A DNA stretch of 64,000 nucleotides from Phytophthora colocasiae (Eukaryota; Oomycota; Peronosporomycetes; Peronosporales; Peronosporaceae): assembly GCA_018806915.1 (NCBI GenBank), contig JAGKQI010000080.1, positions 248,001-312,000 of the forward strand. Reading direction: 5' to 3'. A program made the position numbers and the translations under genes. Positions 11,253 through 21,781 of this stretch are shown here, piece by piece. The notes beneath the pieces are model-generated. The model worked only from the letters and a program-made list of their open reading frames with translations, had not been told where the DNA came from and did not search any database. The first letter of the stretch is position 1; every line of letters begins with the position of its first letter.

Positions 11253-14200
11253 TTACAAAAATTGTTCCAAAGCCACAACCTGTGCGCGCTCCACATACTG
11301 TCGCACCAGACTCGGGACATCACGTTTCATCGATTCGAAGGGTTCCCAGGAGTTTTCCTCATCCTGCAGGCCACGCCACGCCACTAGTAGCTCCCACTCC
11401 TGTGTAGTCTCGTTGAAACGGTGTTGGACGACGTCACGGACGTCGAGCACGATGCCTTGGTTTCCAACGTGCTGACGAATTTCAGCCGTCACATTAAGGT
11501 CAGAGTCATGGTAGAACTTCAGACGTGAACCGTGTACATCATACTCGTCCCCTGTGAGCAAATGCTGCACCACGAACGAGTGTGGGAGTGCTCGGAGCAC
11601 CAGGAATGGACCCACCCATCGAACCAGAAGCTTGTTGCCGCGCAATCTCTTGTCTATACGTGACCACAACACGTAGTCCCCAACCTCAAAGTTGCATGGT
11701 GTGCCCTTTTGCTTGGCCATCTCGAGTTGACGGCGACGTTCTTTACGGTCAGCTGCGTCCTGATGCAGCTCGCGTAAGTGCTCACGTAGCTTGCCCAGAG
11801 CAGCACCGAGTTCTTGAATTTCGGCGGGTAGCTCACGAGGAGGTCCTTCCAATGGCTGCACCACCCGATCCAACGGAGATGTAAGCGGTAGTCCTGTAAA
11901 CAACTCAATCGGAGCATGCCCGCCCAGCGAGCGCACGGGAGTGTGGTTCAAATTCGCTTGCACAATTGGTAGAAGAGTAGTCCAGGCCCTTGTATCCACC
12001 TGCAGTTCTAGTAGCATTACCCTCAGCACTTGAAGAAGGTCCCTGTTCACTCTTTCCACGGTTCCATTGATCCACGGGGTATACACGGGGACAAACTTGT
12101 GAGTTGCCTTCAAACGAGTGGCTAACTCACGCATGAGTTCGTTCTTGAAGTGCGTGCCGTTATCTGAAATCCAAGTCTCAGGTAGTCCGAAACGTTTGTG
12201 CCAGTCCAGGATAGCTGTTGCTGCAACTAGACCCGTTGGTGAATCACATGCCACAAGCTCAACGTAATGGGTCAGCTCATCCTTCAGCACCAATACATAG
12301 CGTGCCTCGCCATAGCTGTCGCCCAGGAAGAAATAGTCAACATGTAGACATTCGTTTCTCTTCGTAGCCCTCTCGTGTTCTTGCCATTTTCTCATCAAGA
12401 GGTGGCCACCCTTCACATGCTTGCATAACAGGCACTTCCTGCTGAATGCTTGCACGTGCTGGCGGAGCTGTGGTATTTCGAATCTCTGCCGTAGAAGCTC
12501 TGCTACCACGTCCTCCCCACGATGTCCATGGGGTCCGCAGTGGGCCACGACCAGCAGTCGTACCAGAAAATCAGTAGCGTTACCAGGAACCCAAGGACGG
12601 TCGTTGACTCGAATAACGCCATCCCGTGTCGTTGTGTCAGCAGGAGCGGACTCGCGATGCTCTTGTTGCACATGCTTTAGTTCGCCAAGGCTCGGCCAAA
12701 CAAACTCTCCATCTTCTAGAGGCCGTAGTAGAGATAGCTCAATGGCTTGGCGAGTTTCCACCCGTCGAACTGACGTGTTCACTATTGTAGGTTGCGCCCA
12801 CCGCGAAACTAAATCAGCCCACACGTTCGATTCACCACTCACATGCTCAATCGAATACCGAAAACCCGAGAGACGTAATGCCCAGCGTTGTAGCTTGCCT
12901 CGAATGTGCTGGCGAATCTCTCGGTGTGGTGCGAAGATGTGAATTAAATTGGCGTGATCACAAAAAATCCGGAAACCTGCCGGGCGTTCGAGTATGTAAG
13001 CGAGGTTGGAGCACGCCGCAACGATAGGGTATGCCTCTTTCTCAGCAACGCTCCAGTTCAATTCGCTGTGTGTGAATGTACCGCCCTGACACACGAGTAG
13101 CTGATGTGCCTGTTCCACGACGTCGAGGGATGGATCCCATTCAGCCACCTGAGTGAGCACCACAGCCCAACCAGTAGCACTCGCATCACTAAAGAGATTG
13201 ATAGTGGCTGTCTCCGACGGATACTGTAGTGGTGATGAGTGAGCAAGAGCCGTGGTTGCGTCCTTAAATGCACCTCGCTCTACCTCATCCCAGGTCAAGT
13301 TGACCCCTGTCAATTGTCGACGTCGACGTCCTCGTGTAGCCATCACTGCCTCCAGCTTCGCTTGTAATGGGGAAAATACTCGAGCAAAATCCACAACGGT
13401 ATCACGAACCCAGTTCGCAGCGCACAAAAATTGTTGCAGTGCTGCTGCTGTTGGGGGTAGTTCCATGTTTACCAATGCTGAGAGGCGAGACGGATCGTGT
13501 TTCACCTCCTGGCCATTCACGATCTTTCCACACCAATGCACGCTCCGAGCAAACAGTCGACACTTGAGGGCGTTGAGCTTCAAACTCCGCTCTCGTAAAA
13601 TCAAAAAGAACTGTTCTAGTCGCTGGAGGTACTCGGCTTTGGACCTGGCGTAAAGCAATATGTCATCAATCCAAATCAGCACCGCGTTGTATAGCATCTC
13701 CTGGAAGCACGTATGCATCTGGAGTTGGAAGTGTAACACAGAATCGCACGCACCTTGGGGTACTCGCGTAGGAGTAAAAACACCGTCCTCTGTCACGAAA
13801 CTGAACATTTCCTGGCTGTCTTCGTGCAACGGCAATTGCCAGAAACCCTTGAAGAAATCGAATTGACCAAAGCCCACTGCTCCTTCAACATTGCTCATTG
13901 CTGACGTAAGACTGGGCGTCGCCCCAGCGATTGGCACCGTCATCTTATTCACTGCCCTGTAGTCAACTGTAATCCTGAACCGATCAGTGCCCGGTTTGCG
14001 TACAGGTAAAGCTGGCGAGGCCCACCGACTCTCATTATTGCGCCGAACGAGACCATGTTGTTCAAGCTCTCTCACATATTCACTCAGAAATTTTCGCTGA
14101 TCCGGCGAATAGGGCCGGGTTCCGGCTCGGTATGGGCTAGCGTTATCTATCAGCTCAACCCGCATAGGCTCCACAGTCGCTGGTGGGTCTGATCCAACAT

Positions 14201-15761
14201 TAACACGCCACACGTCTTCAAACCGCATCGTCAACACACGTAGTTCTTCCGTCCACTCGTCATCATTAACCTCTTGAGCTGCTTCAGCGATCATGCGCTC
14301 GAGGTTGGCAGTGACCTGGCTCCGATCATGGTCGAACACCACTTCTGGTTCGACTGGCAAGTCACCATCGGCATCCTGCTCAACAACATGGTCGCGTCCA
14401 GCGAGTTGCTCCATTTGACGCTGGACGTCAATACCCAATGACTGCATAGTGCGTTGGCCCAGGAGGAACTCAGGTTCATCGGCATCCAGCACTAGACACT
14501 CTAGAGATCGTAACATCACGGGTCCTGCAGCCGTGCGTACGGAAATATCCAAACATGCCATCTCATCACAGAATATCTGGGATCCTCCAACAGTAGTCAC
14601 AGTAATTGGTGGGTCCAACTGACTCACGATCACCTCAATGTCCAACTCGTTGACTTGTTCAAGCACGTGGCGAGGTACCACGTTATAGTCCGAACCCGTG
14701 TCGAGACAAAGTGGTACTTCGATCATGTCACCAAATACCGCCTGCATGTTCGCTTGGGTACCGTCGTTGAGGTGTTTAACGCGCTTTTGCTTACGCTCCT
14801 GCGCAAATTTTTGCCTGGCCTCGTCCTTCTGAGCATCTGTGGCCGAGGGACAGTCTTTTAGCCAGTGGCTACCTTTACAGAATAGACAGCCGTTCCTTGG
14901 GGGCTCCTGCACGCGAGCCCGATCACCTTCATTTTCCTGTTTGTGTCGTTGTTCTTTCGGAGTGCCACCAGGTCTCTCCTGGCTGCCGTTGCCATGGCTA
15001 CCCCCACTAGCTGGTTTGGATGCAGCACCACCTCGCCCTTTAGTATGCTGGTCAACCCCACCCATAGCTCCACGCGACCCCTTCAATTCTAACTGGAGGA
15101 GGTGTGCCTGGTGCTGACGCTTAGCTCTATCTACGACGAGCTCATACAGCGCGATGCCATCCGTCTTTATGTGTCGGTGAGTGATTTCAGCCAACCGCTC
15201 AACCTCACGACGTAGTACTTCTGGTTGTAGTCGACGAACCAAAAAACGGTAACGCATCTTTGCATGCGCCGGAGATGCCGCACCTTGACGGCCCAGAACA
15301 CCCACTAGGCCATTTTCTTTAACAATCTTGTCGAAGTCGATGAAGTACTGGGCGACCCGAGCCTCAATGTCAGGTTGCTGCATGTTCATCTTCAGTCGTT
15401 CGAATAATCTCTCTAGGTCCGGCACATAGTCGTTCATCATGTTACCGGCTTTGGCTTGGATGGCTCTGATCAAATCCTCATCCGTTACCTCCATCACGGT
15501 TTTCTTCAAAATGTAGAACGCCAGGTGATCCAACACCCTGGGCTCCATAGACGTCTTGATGCTGACAGCAACCGCATAAGCGGCTTCGCCTGTTGCTGAA
15601 CAGCGCTCTTGGATCTTTTCCTCGTAGCGACGTCTCTGTCTCTGGTACTCCACGAGTGCCGGTTGACTCCACTCGGTCAACCTGGGAGCGCGGATGTACT
15701 CATACGTTGGCTGCGCCAAAGGCATCTCCACATCACCGTCGGTAGTGCCACTGGAAGCCAT
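11253..15761 (-). CDS. gag-pol: Gag-Pol polyprotein with C-terminal chromodomain (1502 aa), Ty3/Gypsy
   Basis: One ORF encodes all functions. In order, approximate residues: Gag (1-280); CCHC-like knuckle CLFCKGSHWLKDCP (~290); retropepsin LCLDTGSDYN (~354); reverse transcriptase with ITVDYRAVNKM and catalytic box WIDDILLY (~700; the usual Y is I here); RNase H LFSDASATGW (~860); integrase HHCC finger (HCGPHGH...CLLCKH, ~1075-1113) and DDE core including WISDNGTHF; then a C-terminal chromodomain (VRDVVQHRF...WELLVAWRG, ~1440-1490). Gag and Pol are fused in one frame without a frameshift site. Chromodomains steer integration to chromatin marks in chromoviruses, a known family property. No stop or frameshift was seen, so it is a candidate for a still-competent element. 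Confidence 0.95.
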   Translation of the reverse strand: MASSGTTDGDVEMPLAQPTYEYIRAPRLTEWSQPALVEYQRQRRRYEEKIQERCSATGEAAYAVAVSIKTSMEPRVLDHLAFYILKKTVMEVTDEDLIRAIQAKAGNMMNDYVPDLERLFERLKMNMQQPDIEARVAQYFIDFDKIVKENGLVGVLGRQGAASPAHAKMRYRFLVRRLQPEVLRREVERLAEITHRHIKTDGIALYELVVDRAKRQHQAHLLQLELKGSRGAMGGVDQHTKGRGGAASKPASGGSHGNGSQERPGGTPKEQRHKQENEGDRARVQEPPRNGCLFCKGSHWLKDCPSATDAQKDEARQKFAQERKQKRVKHLNDGTQANMQAVFGDMIEVPLCLDTGSDYNVVPRHVLEQVNELDIEVIVSQLDPPITVTTVGGSQIFCDEMACLDISVRTAAGPVMLRSLECLVLDADEPEFLLGQRTMQSLGIDVQRQMEQLAGRDHVVEQDADGDLPVEPEVVFDHDRSQVTANLERMIAEAAQEVNDDEWTEELRVLTMRFEDVWRVNVGSDPPATVEPMRVELIDNASPYRAGTRPYSPDQRKFLSEYVRELEQHGLVRRNNESRWASPALPVRKPGTDRFRITVDYRAVNKMTVPIAGATPSLTSAMSNVEGAVGFGQFDFFKGFWQLPLHEDSQEMFSFVTEDGVFTPTRVPQGACDSVLHFQLQMHTCFQEMLYNAVLIWIDDILLYARSKAEYLQRLEQFFLILRERSLKLNALKCRLFARSVHWCGKIVNGQEVKHDPSRLSALVNMELPPTAAALQQFLCAANWVRDTVVDFARVFSPLQAKLEAVMATRGRRRRQLTGVNLTWDEVERGAFKDATTALAHSSPLQYPSETATINLFSDASATGWAVVLTQVAEWDPSLDVVEQAHQLLVCQGGTFTHSELNWSVAEKEAYPIVAACSNLAYILERPAGFRIFCDHANLIHIFAPHREIRQHIRGKLQRWALRLSGFRYSIEHVSGESNVWADLVSRWAQPTIVNTSVRRVETRQAIELSLLRPLEDGEFVWPSLGELKHVQQEHRESAPADTTTRDGVIRVNDRPWVPGNATDFLVRLLVVAHCGPHGHRGEDVVAELLRQRFEIPQLRQHVQAFSRKCLLCKHVKGGHLLMRKWQEHERATKRNECLHVDYFFLGDSYGEARYVLVLKDELTHYVELVACDSPTGLVAATAILDWHKRFGLPETWISDNGTHFKNELMRELATRLKATHKFVPVYTPWINGTVERVNRDLLQVLRVMLLELQVDTRAWTTLLPIVQANLNHTPVRSLGGHAPIELFTGLPLTSPLDRVVQPLEGPPRELPAEIQELGAALGKLREHLRELHQDAADRKERRRQLEMAKQKGTPCNFEVGDYVLWSRIDKRLRGNKLLVRWVGPFLVLRALPHSFVVQHLLTGDEYDVHGSRLKFYHDSDLNVTAEIRQHVGNQGIVLDVRDVVQHRFNETTQEWELLVAWRGLQDEENSWEPFESMKRDVPSLVRQYVERAQVVALEQFL

Positions 15762-15795
15762 CTTGTACGTTGTTTCTTGTTTGCAAAGAATTCTT

Positions 15796-16146
15796 TGTGC
15801 TAACTCGATCGATAAGTAGCAAATTGCGAAGTGAATTGATTCAAAAGACCCGAACTCAACTAACTACAGCTCACCTACGGTAGGTGAACGTCTTCTCCTC
15901 CAGGAGCTACGCCCTTAGTCCCAAAGCCACGAGCTGTGGGGCGCCACGCGCTGCCGATCCTGCTCGTGCTCCTTCAACAGCAACCACGCCGACTGCATTG
16001 TTGCCGTCGTTGCCTTAATGTCGTTGTGTCCTCAGACTGCTGTCCCATCATCCTCTTGCTCCTGCCATCCATTGAGTCCTTGTCACTGTAGCCTGCGGCG
16101 CCTGGCACATCTAACCAGCACCGCAAGTCCACAGACATGCACAACA
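15796..16146 (-). repeat. Gypsy-1 LTR (5' LTR of the minus-strand element)
   Basis: It is 351 bp and lies 34 bp upstream of the gag-pol start at 15761. TSD ACTCT follows at 16147-16151. Confidence 0.93.
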
Positions 16147-16690
16147 ACTCTTAGACAATGGCGCAGACGTTCACTTGGCCGGGGGTTTTCAGAACTGGCC
16201 CCCACTCAATGTTGCATATTTCAGCGGTTATAGCGAGATGGTGCAGCTCATTTACGAACGGCTCCCGGCTGACAAGCAATTATCCTTTGACGATATCGTT
16301 GTTGCACTTACTTCTGGCTGAAATATTGCAGTTCGTTCTGAGAAATCAAATGTTCACACTGAGATCGACCAGAAACATCGTAATGGAGATACTGCTCTGC
16401 AAATTGCCTGTGAACAGGGAGAAGTGAAGACTGTCGAAGCTCTTTTGGAGAATCCGAACAATGATATCAATCTTACGGATTCGAATAGCTGGACCCCGTT
16501 GATGCATGCTTGTGATAACGGCTACATTGATGTCGTCGAGGCTCTTCTTTCGAAAGGCGCGGACGTCAACAAAGCGCCTTCCGATGGATTCACTGCTCTC
16601 CACCTCAGCTGTCGGGAAGGGTACATCGACATTGTTCTTCTCCTTCTTAGCCATGGAGCTTTAGTTGATGCGCAGGACGAAGACGGAAGC

Positions 16691-16893
16691 GGAAGTATCC
16701 AGGAAGGATACTCCTATTTCCGGAAGCATAAGGAACAGGAGACGCTAACGACAGCGCGCGACAAGAACACAAGGCAGCGCGCGACAAGAACACAAGGCAG
16801 CGCGCGACAAGAACACAAGGACTCGATAGAGAACCACTGTAGATAGACTCGGAGGCCTCACTTTTGCTTTTACTCAGTTCGGCGAGAACGAAC
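16691..16893 (+). repeat. YR-element repeat A1
   Basis: Begins GGAAGTATCCAGGAAGG, ends GAACGAAC; the 203-bp counterpart is A2 at 21856-22058. It overlaps the first codons of a longer version of ORF1. Confidence 0.9.
16752..16820 (+). repeat. 23-bp tandem repeat x3 inside A1
   Basis: Three exact 23-bp units, each starting CAGCGCGCGACAAG, lie at 16752-16774, 16775-16797 and 16798-16820. The same array recurs in A2 at about 21917-21985. Confidence 0.92.
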
Positions 16894-16941
16894 GGTCTAC
16901 GGAACAAACTATCGGGAAGTCTCCCAGCGAAGGTACAACCA

Positions 16942-18798
16942 ATGTCGAGACCAGTCCAAGTTGGCGCCCTTGCATTCCTCGGTCCCAGTCACGCTAGTGA
17001 ACTGGCAGATTTCCAGTACGTTGAAGTTGTCAGCATCACGGATGACACGGCTGAAGTGAAGGTGGTGGGCCCTGACGAGGACACTGAAAACACAACGTTC
17101 GAAATTCCCACGGCAATCGTTGGCTTTCGATTAGTACCAGAATCGGAACGCAAGCAATGGCCAGGGTCGTATGTATCCTTCCCGGTTGCATTCGTGCGTA
17201 CTTCGGATGCTGGTGTCGACGAGTGGTCATACGGTGTTGTCACTGGCTATACCGCATCGGATACAACGGACATCCTCCATATCTCTAGTTCTGATGGGCC
17301 CGCACGTTTCCCGTTAACGAATGTGGAGTCAATTATCAAGGTAGACCCGCTCAACTACGCTCTACGACCTGGGCAGGGTTCAAACGTGGCGGCTGTAAGT
17401 CCAATGGAACTTCTTCATCGTCAAGATACTCTCCTAGCGACCTGCAGAAAGAAAAAGAACGGTATTCCAGACTCTGTCATGACCAATCTGTCGGTGCCAT
17501 ATCACCCCGAAGAGTTGGTACCCCTTGTGAAACCTTCAACGCTTGCCCTAGTGCACGTTCGCAGGCAGCACATTGTGGACTTTTCAACGGTTAGTCGCTC
17601 TAACCGACCGCAGGACCTATATCAAGACTGCGGGGTAGCGACTATAACTGACCATCCACTTAGTGAACAGGCCACTCGCAGGGTTCATACAGCTCCTCCG
17701 ACGAACAGACGCAGTGACCCCGCCCAGGCCGCACTACAGTCGATGGGCTCGGCCAGTTCTGACGATGAGCAACACTACAGCCCTTCAGACGACGACGACG
17801 ATGACATCAGAGAAGTAAAGCACATGAACGCTCCATTATCCAAACGCAGACGCACCGACTACGTTAGTGAATGTGACTCCGACACGTCAAATCCTGACCG
17901 TCATCAGAGACCTCAACGCGGAATAGTTTTTCATCCGTCCCCGACAGACCGCCGTATACATGCGGCAATAGTCAACAGGCAACATACAGGTAAGGAACCT
18001 CAGACTTTGCTTCAATCTGTTCAGCAGTCACCACACGTGGAGTTCGTGGCAAGTCCGGCTACCCTACGCGGTTTGTATTCATTTGGATTCGGATTGGGTT
18101 TGTCTATCATGCATTGTAGACGAACACACTGGGACGACGAGGTACTGACCAGTGAAAAGGGCGCTAACCTGTGGGATTTCTCTGCAAAGAACGGATTTCC
18201 GACGCCTCCAAAGGCATCTAACTTCGCCGACTTGATCAGTTCACTGTCGGCACTTCACAAATTCGGTCAGTACTTCTACAACAACGAGACAGTGGAGTTC
18301 ATTTCTGCGGCGAAAGACTTCATTATTAATTACTCGGACCACGCTCGACCGGATCCTGCGATGTCGCGTCTTCTCGCTTACTGGATCAACTGCAAGTTCA
18401 GCTTGTTTCGTAGCACAATCCTCGTCGAGGGTCTAAGTGAAGCGACAAAGGTGTCGTCACAGTTCTGTCGAAGTGATGACAAGCTAGCGGCTCTTCGAGA
18501 CTCGAGTCAGAGCTGGAAACCGTTATCAACATCCGTTCGGCTTCGTACCAGTGACAGAGATAAAGGTTCACGCGGACAACGCGCACCAATGACATCGCGC
18601 ATCCCTTCCGAGGTGTTTTCGCAATTGCCTAAAGGTGAGGACGGTCGACGAGTCTGCCTGAAGTTCCTTTCTAAATCGGGCTGCCAGTTTGCTAATTGCT
18701 CGAGTTCCCATTTTCGACCTGAATCGTTACCGGATGGAGCACGCAAGATCATTGAGGAGCGCTGGGGAGGTCTTAGCACGCAGTCAACTGATTCATGA
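16942..18798 (+). CDS. YR-retrotransposon ORF1, Gag-like with CCCH zinc finger
   Basis: The ORF is open from 16864, but that Met lies in repeat A1; I prefer Met 16942 (MSRPVQVGALAFLG). The protein is about 618 aa. An acidic Asp-rich segment precedes a basic patch (SKRRRTD) near residue 310. Near the C-terminus is a C-x8-C-x4-C-x3-H finger (CLKFLSKSGC...CSSSHF, about residues 571-590), resembling CCCH fingers of YR-element Gag proteins. Role inferred: RNA binding and particle assembly. It is followed 84 bp downstream by the RT ORF. Confidence 0.82.
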   Translation: MSRPVQVGALAFLGPSHASELADFQYVEVVSITDDTAEVKVVGPDEDTENTTFEIPTAIVGFRLVPESERKQWPGSYVSFPVAFVRTSDAGVDEWSYGVVTGYTASDTTDILHISSSDGPARFPLTNVESIIKVDPLNYALRPGQGSNVAAVSPMELLHRQDTLLATCRKKKNGIPDSVMTNLSVPYHPEELVPLVKPSTLALVHVRRQHIVDFSTVSRSNRPQDLYQDCGVATITDHPLSEQATRRVHTAPPTNRRSDPAQAALQSMGSASSDDEQHYSPSDDDDDDIREVKHMNAPLSKRRRTDYVSECDSDTSNPDRHQRPQRGIVFHPSPTDRRIHAAIVNRQHTGKEPQTLLQSVQQSPHVEFVASPATLRGLYSFGFGLGLSIMHCRRTHWDDEVLTSEKGANLWDFSAKNGFPTPPKASNFADLISSLSALHKFGQYFYNNETVEFISAAKDFIINYSDHARPDPAMSRLLAYWINCKFSLFRSTILVEGLSEATKVSSQFCRSDDKLAALRDSSQSWKPLSTSVRLRTSDRDKGSRGQRAPMTSRIPSEVFSQLPKGEDGRRVCLKFLSKSGCQFANCSSSHFRPESLPDGARKIIEERWGGLSTQSTDS

Positions 18799-18882
18799 CA
18801 CGCCTACGACGCTGACGTCGCAACTTCCGCGAGGCTTCAACCGAGTCACGAGGAGAATGAAGTCAAGCGTCACAAATTATTC

Positions 18883-20982
18883 ATGTCGACTTTGCATCGC
18901 GTTCGTGACTTACATCAAGCCACCATTTCTGAGATTCATGAAAACAACATTGCTGGATTGGAACCACCGCCGCCTCGTCCGAACATGCTGGCTGAAGTGG
19001 ACATAGACCAGGTTCGGTTCTGGACGAGTGTCGCTCGTGAGGGTACACAGACTCTACCCGACATCGTTCGATGCCTTAGGGGGCAAACCCTCTCAGATCC
19101 TAGACCCAACAAAGATCTCTTTGAGATAGCAACGTCAATTGATCCAACACTTGCACCAACGATCTGCGAGTGGAACAAGATCGTGCAGCACGGCGTCATA
19201 CCGAAATGGACCACTGGACGTCCTCCCAGGCAGTCACGCCGCCCTCGCAACCATGCTGGCATACGAAGGTTATCTACACAAATACGTCGGCATCTACGAG
19301 CAGGACAATTTGAAGGACGGTACCTCATCGTCGATGCTAGTCTCGTAGACCTGTGGCCAGAAGTGTTCATCAGTCCTCTGGGTGCCGTTGCTAAAGTCGG
19401 TACGTCGGTTGATATTCGTTTAATCAACGACTACTCGATTCCAGAAGGTCAATCGGTGAATGACTTTACTGATCGTGAAAACTTCCCTTCGATCGTTTAT
19501 AATCCACCTCGGGATCTCGCTAAGCGTATTCACGCTCTCGCTATATCTCATGTCGGAAAACGCATTCTGATCATGCTCGGGGATGTGTCCGGGGCGTTCC
19601 GCCACATCCAAGTACATGCTGACTCGGTTCACATGTTCGGTTTCGTGTTCGAAAACCTACTCGTCATCGATCTCGCATGTGGGTTCGGCTGGTGTGGATC
19701 ACCAGCATTTTATTCGCTCGCTGGCAAAATAATCAACTACCTGTACGAACACGGCAACAGTTTCAATCGTCAGTTCACCGGAAACGTGTGGTGTGACGAT
19801 CACACGTGCATCGAAATCGATGAGGGTCCAAAATGTTTTGATGCCAACATATCGCTACGACGTGCAATGGCTACTGTACTCGGACCCACAGCCATCAACG
19901 AACAAAAATTTACGAAGTGGTCTTCGGAGTGCAAAGCCCTAGGCCTACTCTGGAACACCAAGGATGCTACGGTGTCTATTCCGTCAGACAAACTCGCCAA
20001 GGCGTTGACCCGAATCCAGAACCTGCTTCTAGCGGTTACTACGTCTCGCACAACACTGCTGGAAGCACTCGGAAGCCTCCGACACGTCGCAAGTTGCTTT
20101 CCACCAGCTCGGGCTTTCCTACAGAGGTTACAAGAAACAGCTTCACGTAGTCCAAAGTACGGTCGCTACGCAATTCCGAATTCGGCACTGGATGACCTTC
20201 GCTGGTTCCAAGCTGTTCTCCAAAATCCAGGTCGGTTCAACAGGATTCCCGTCATTCACTTCGCAGACGTCTCTGTTCCGGAATTCCACGTCTTTATGGA
20301 TGCCAGTGGAGACGGACTATGTGCTCTTGAGCCTTCGTTAAAATGCTTCATTCGTCAGCATTTTTCAGAAGGCGATCTTCAACTCACGTCGATCAACGTC
20401 CGGGAGCTGAGAAGCGCAGTGTTGGCAGCGTTGCATTGGGGACCGTATTGGTCTACTCCAGATCGAAAAGCCCGGACGCATGTGCAGTTTCACATCGACA
20501 ATACAAGCGCGGTCGCCTGGGCTAACAGCCGAGCAAGTCGAAATCCGGTCGCACAAATGTACAATCGACTACTTTCACTTGCTGAATTCCAGTATAACTT
20601 GGTATTTACCGCATCACATATTCCCGGAAAACTCAATGTGATGGCGGATGCCGGATCTCGCGTGTGGACAGCTGATCATCATCTCGCTAATACCTGGACT
20701 AACATGTCGTCATCATGGATACAGGTTCCTCTAGAAGAGCCTTTCGACAATCTCTCGTCCTTATGGGAACGATGCTGCGTCAAAACGCCTTGGCTCAGTC
20801 TACCTCTACCACCTACAGCCGCCACTGGAGCCAATGGTGTCAATTCACCAGGCAGATGGGATGGTCTAAATGGCTCACCCAGTCTACGGCTTCTAGAAGA
20901 CTCGGATACTTCGCTACACTTTGCTGGGCAGGCGGCTGGAACAACAGCAACATCGGAAATCAACACTCAACCATCCAGCTAA
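18883..20982 (+). CDS. YR-retrotransposon reverse transcriptase-RNase H (699 aa)
   Basis: RT palm motifs: DIRLINDYSIP, MLGDVSGAFRHI (first Asp, ~residue 231) and VWCDDHTCIE (~301), in which the catalytic YxDD box is WCDD. Fingers/thumb: GFGWCGSPAFYSL. RNase H follows: VFMDASGDGLCA (~469), SINVRELRSAV, HIDNTSAVAW (~537) and the C-terminal HIPGKLNVMADAGSR. No integrase or protease is present, as expected for a DIRS-type element. Its last 268 nt overlap the recombinase ORF in another frame, an arrangement typical of the group. No internal stop. Confidence 0.92.
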   Translation: MSTLHRVRDLHQATISEIHENNIAGLEPPPPRPNMLAEVDIDQVRFWTSVAREGTQTLPDIVRCLRGQTLSDPRPNKDLFEIATSIDPTLAPTICEWNKIVQHGVIPKWTTGRPPRQSRRPRNHAGIRRLSTQIRRHLRAGQFEGRYLIVDASLVDLWPEVFISPLGAVAKVGTSVDIRLINDYSIPEGQSVNDFTDRENFPSIVYNPPRDLAKRIHALAISHVGKRILIMLGDVSGAFRHIQVHADSVHMFGFVFENLLVIDLACGFGWCGSPAFYSLAGKIINYLYEHGNSFNRQFTGNVWCDDHTCIEIDEGPKCFDANISLRRAMATVLGPTAINEQKFTKWSSECKALGLLWNTKDATVSIPSDKLAKALTRIQNLLLAVTTSRTTLLEALGSLRHVASCFPPARAFLQRLQETASRSPKYGRYAIPNSALDDLRWFQAVLQNPGRFNRIPVIHFADVSVPEFHVFMDASGDGLCALEPSLKCFIRQHFSEGDLQLTSINVRELRSAVLAALHWGPYWSTPDRKARTHVQFHIDNTSAVAWANSRASRNPVAQMYNRLLSLAEFQYNLVFTASHIPGKLNVMADAGSRVWTADHHLANTWTNMSSSWIQVPLEEPFDNLSSLWERCCVKTPWLSLPLPPTAATGANGVNSPGRWDGLNGSPSLRLLEDSDTSLHFAGQAAGTTATSEINTQPSS

Positions 20983-21764
20983 AACTCGCCAGCATCCGCT
21001 GGTTTCATCGTCGATACAAAAATTTATCACTTACAACAAGTCCGAGACTCGAGCTTCTATTTAAAGGAATCAAGCGTTTATCGGCCCCTAGACGGAAGAA
21101 ACAACCACTGACTCCGCCTTTTCTACGGCTGCTCTACCGCTCCCTCGATATGTCAAACCCGAGGCAGCGCCTGCTCTGGGGGAGCATCGTCATCGGTTAT
21201 TTCTTCCTACTTCGACGGTCCGAATTTCTCCAAATCGGCAAAACCCGACGCTTCTTCTGCCTGAAAACAAGAAACGCGTTCTTCTCGGATGACAACGGCA
21301 AACGAGTGACTCGAAACAAGGCTACATCAGTCACCATCGGCCTGGAAGGAGCGAAGAATGACCAATTCGGCCGTGGAGCCTGGCGAACGATGAACAGATC
21401 GGGTGACAAGTTGTTATGCCCACTTCGAGGCTTACAACATATTCTGAGAGCCCGCAAGCTGCTAAAGTGCCAAGCGGATCGGCACCTGTGCGGAACCCTT
21501 TCATCTCAAGAAGTTGTCGCGACTATCAAAAGAACAGCGAAGAGGATCGGTGTACCAGCCTCGAACTACTCGTCGCACTCTATTCGAATCGGTGGAGCCA
21601 CAGCCTTGGCGGCCAGTGGTGCGGATAAACTCTCTATCAAGTTCCTAGGTCGCTGGCTGTCCAACTGCTACGAAGACTATCCACGACATGCTGCCGCAGC
21701 ATCAAAGGGACTATCGCGGCAAATGGTGCAGCGAATCAAGTCGTCAAGCGCTGCAAGCAAATAA
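20715..21764 (+). CDS. Tyrosine recombinase of the YR retrotransposon (349 aa)
   Basis: It replaces an integrase and would recombine circular cDNA into the genome. Catalytic signature: Arg in FFLLRRSEF (~164), the H-x-x-R box SSHSIRIGGAT (~287), Trp in LGRWLSNC at the usual H/W position (~312) and a Tyr in CYEDY (~317-320) as nucleophile candidate. The N-terminal SAM-like core-binding region (STSTTYSRHWSQWCQFTRQ) matches phage-type integrases. It overlaps the RT ORF; the true start may be downstream of 20715 or the product may arise by frameshift/reinitiation. The ORF is intact. Confidence 0.92.
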   Translation: MDTGSSRRAFRQSLVLMGTMLRQNALAQSTSTTYSRHWSQWCQFTRQMGWSKWLTQSTASRRLGYFATLCWAGGWNNSNIGNQHSTIQLKLASIRWFHRRYKNLSLTTSPRLELLFKGIKRLSAPRRKKQPLTPPFLRLLYRSLDMSNPRQRLLWGSIVIGYFFLLRRSEFLQIGKTRRFFCLKTRNAFFSDDNGKRVTRNKATSVTIGLEGAKNDQFGRGAWRTMNRSGDKLLCPLRGLQHILRARKLLKCQADRHLCGTLSSQEVVATIKRTAKRIGVPASNYSSHSIRIGGATALAASGADKLSIKFLGRWLSNCYEDYPRHAAAASKGLSRQMVQRIKSSSAASK

Positions 21765-21781
21765 CCTACGCTTGGGGGCCG

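Larger units (their letters stand above)
10655..16146 (-). mobile_element. Gypsy-1: complete chromodomain Ty3/Gypsy LTR retrotransposon
   Basis: Two 351-bp LTRs (10655-11005 and 15796-16146) begin TGTGCTAAC and end ...ACA. The 5-bp target duplication ACTCT lies at 10650-10654 and 16147-16151. The element lies antisense to ANK-A, and the codons for RILLDNGADV rejoin across it. I found only one LTR difference (ACCACA versus ACAACA at the end), so the insertion is recent. A single uninterrupted gag-pol ORF fills the interior. Between the ORF stop and the left LTR (11006-11252) there is no convincing gene; a purine-rich tract next to the LTR in the minus sense is a plausible polypurine tract. Confidence 0.94.
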
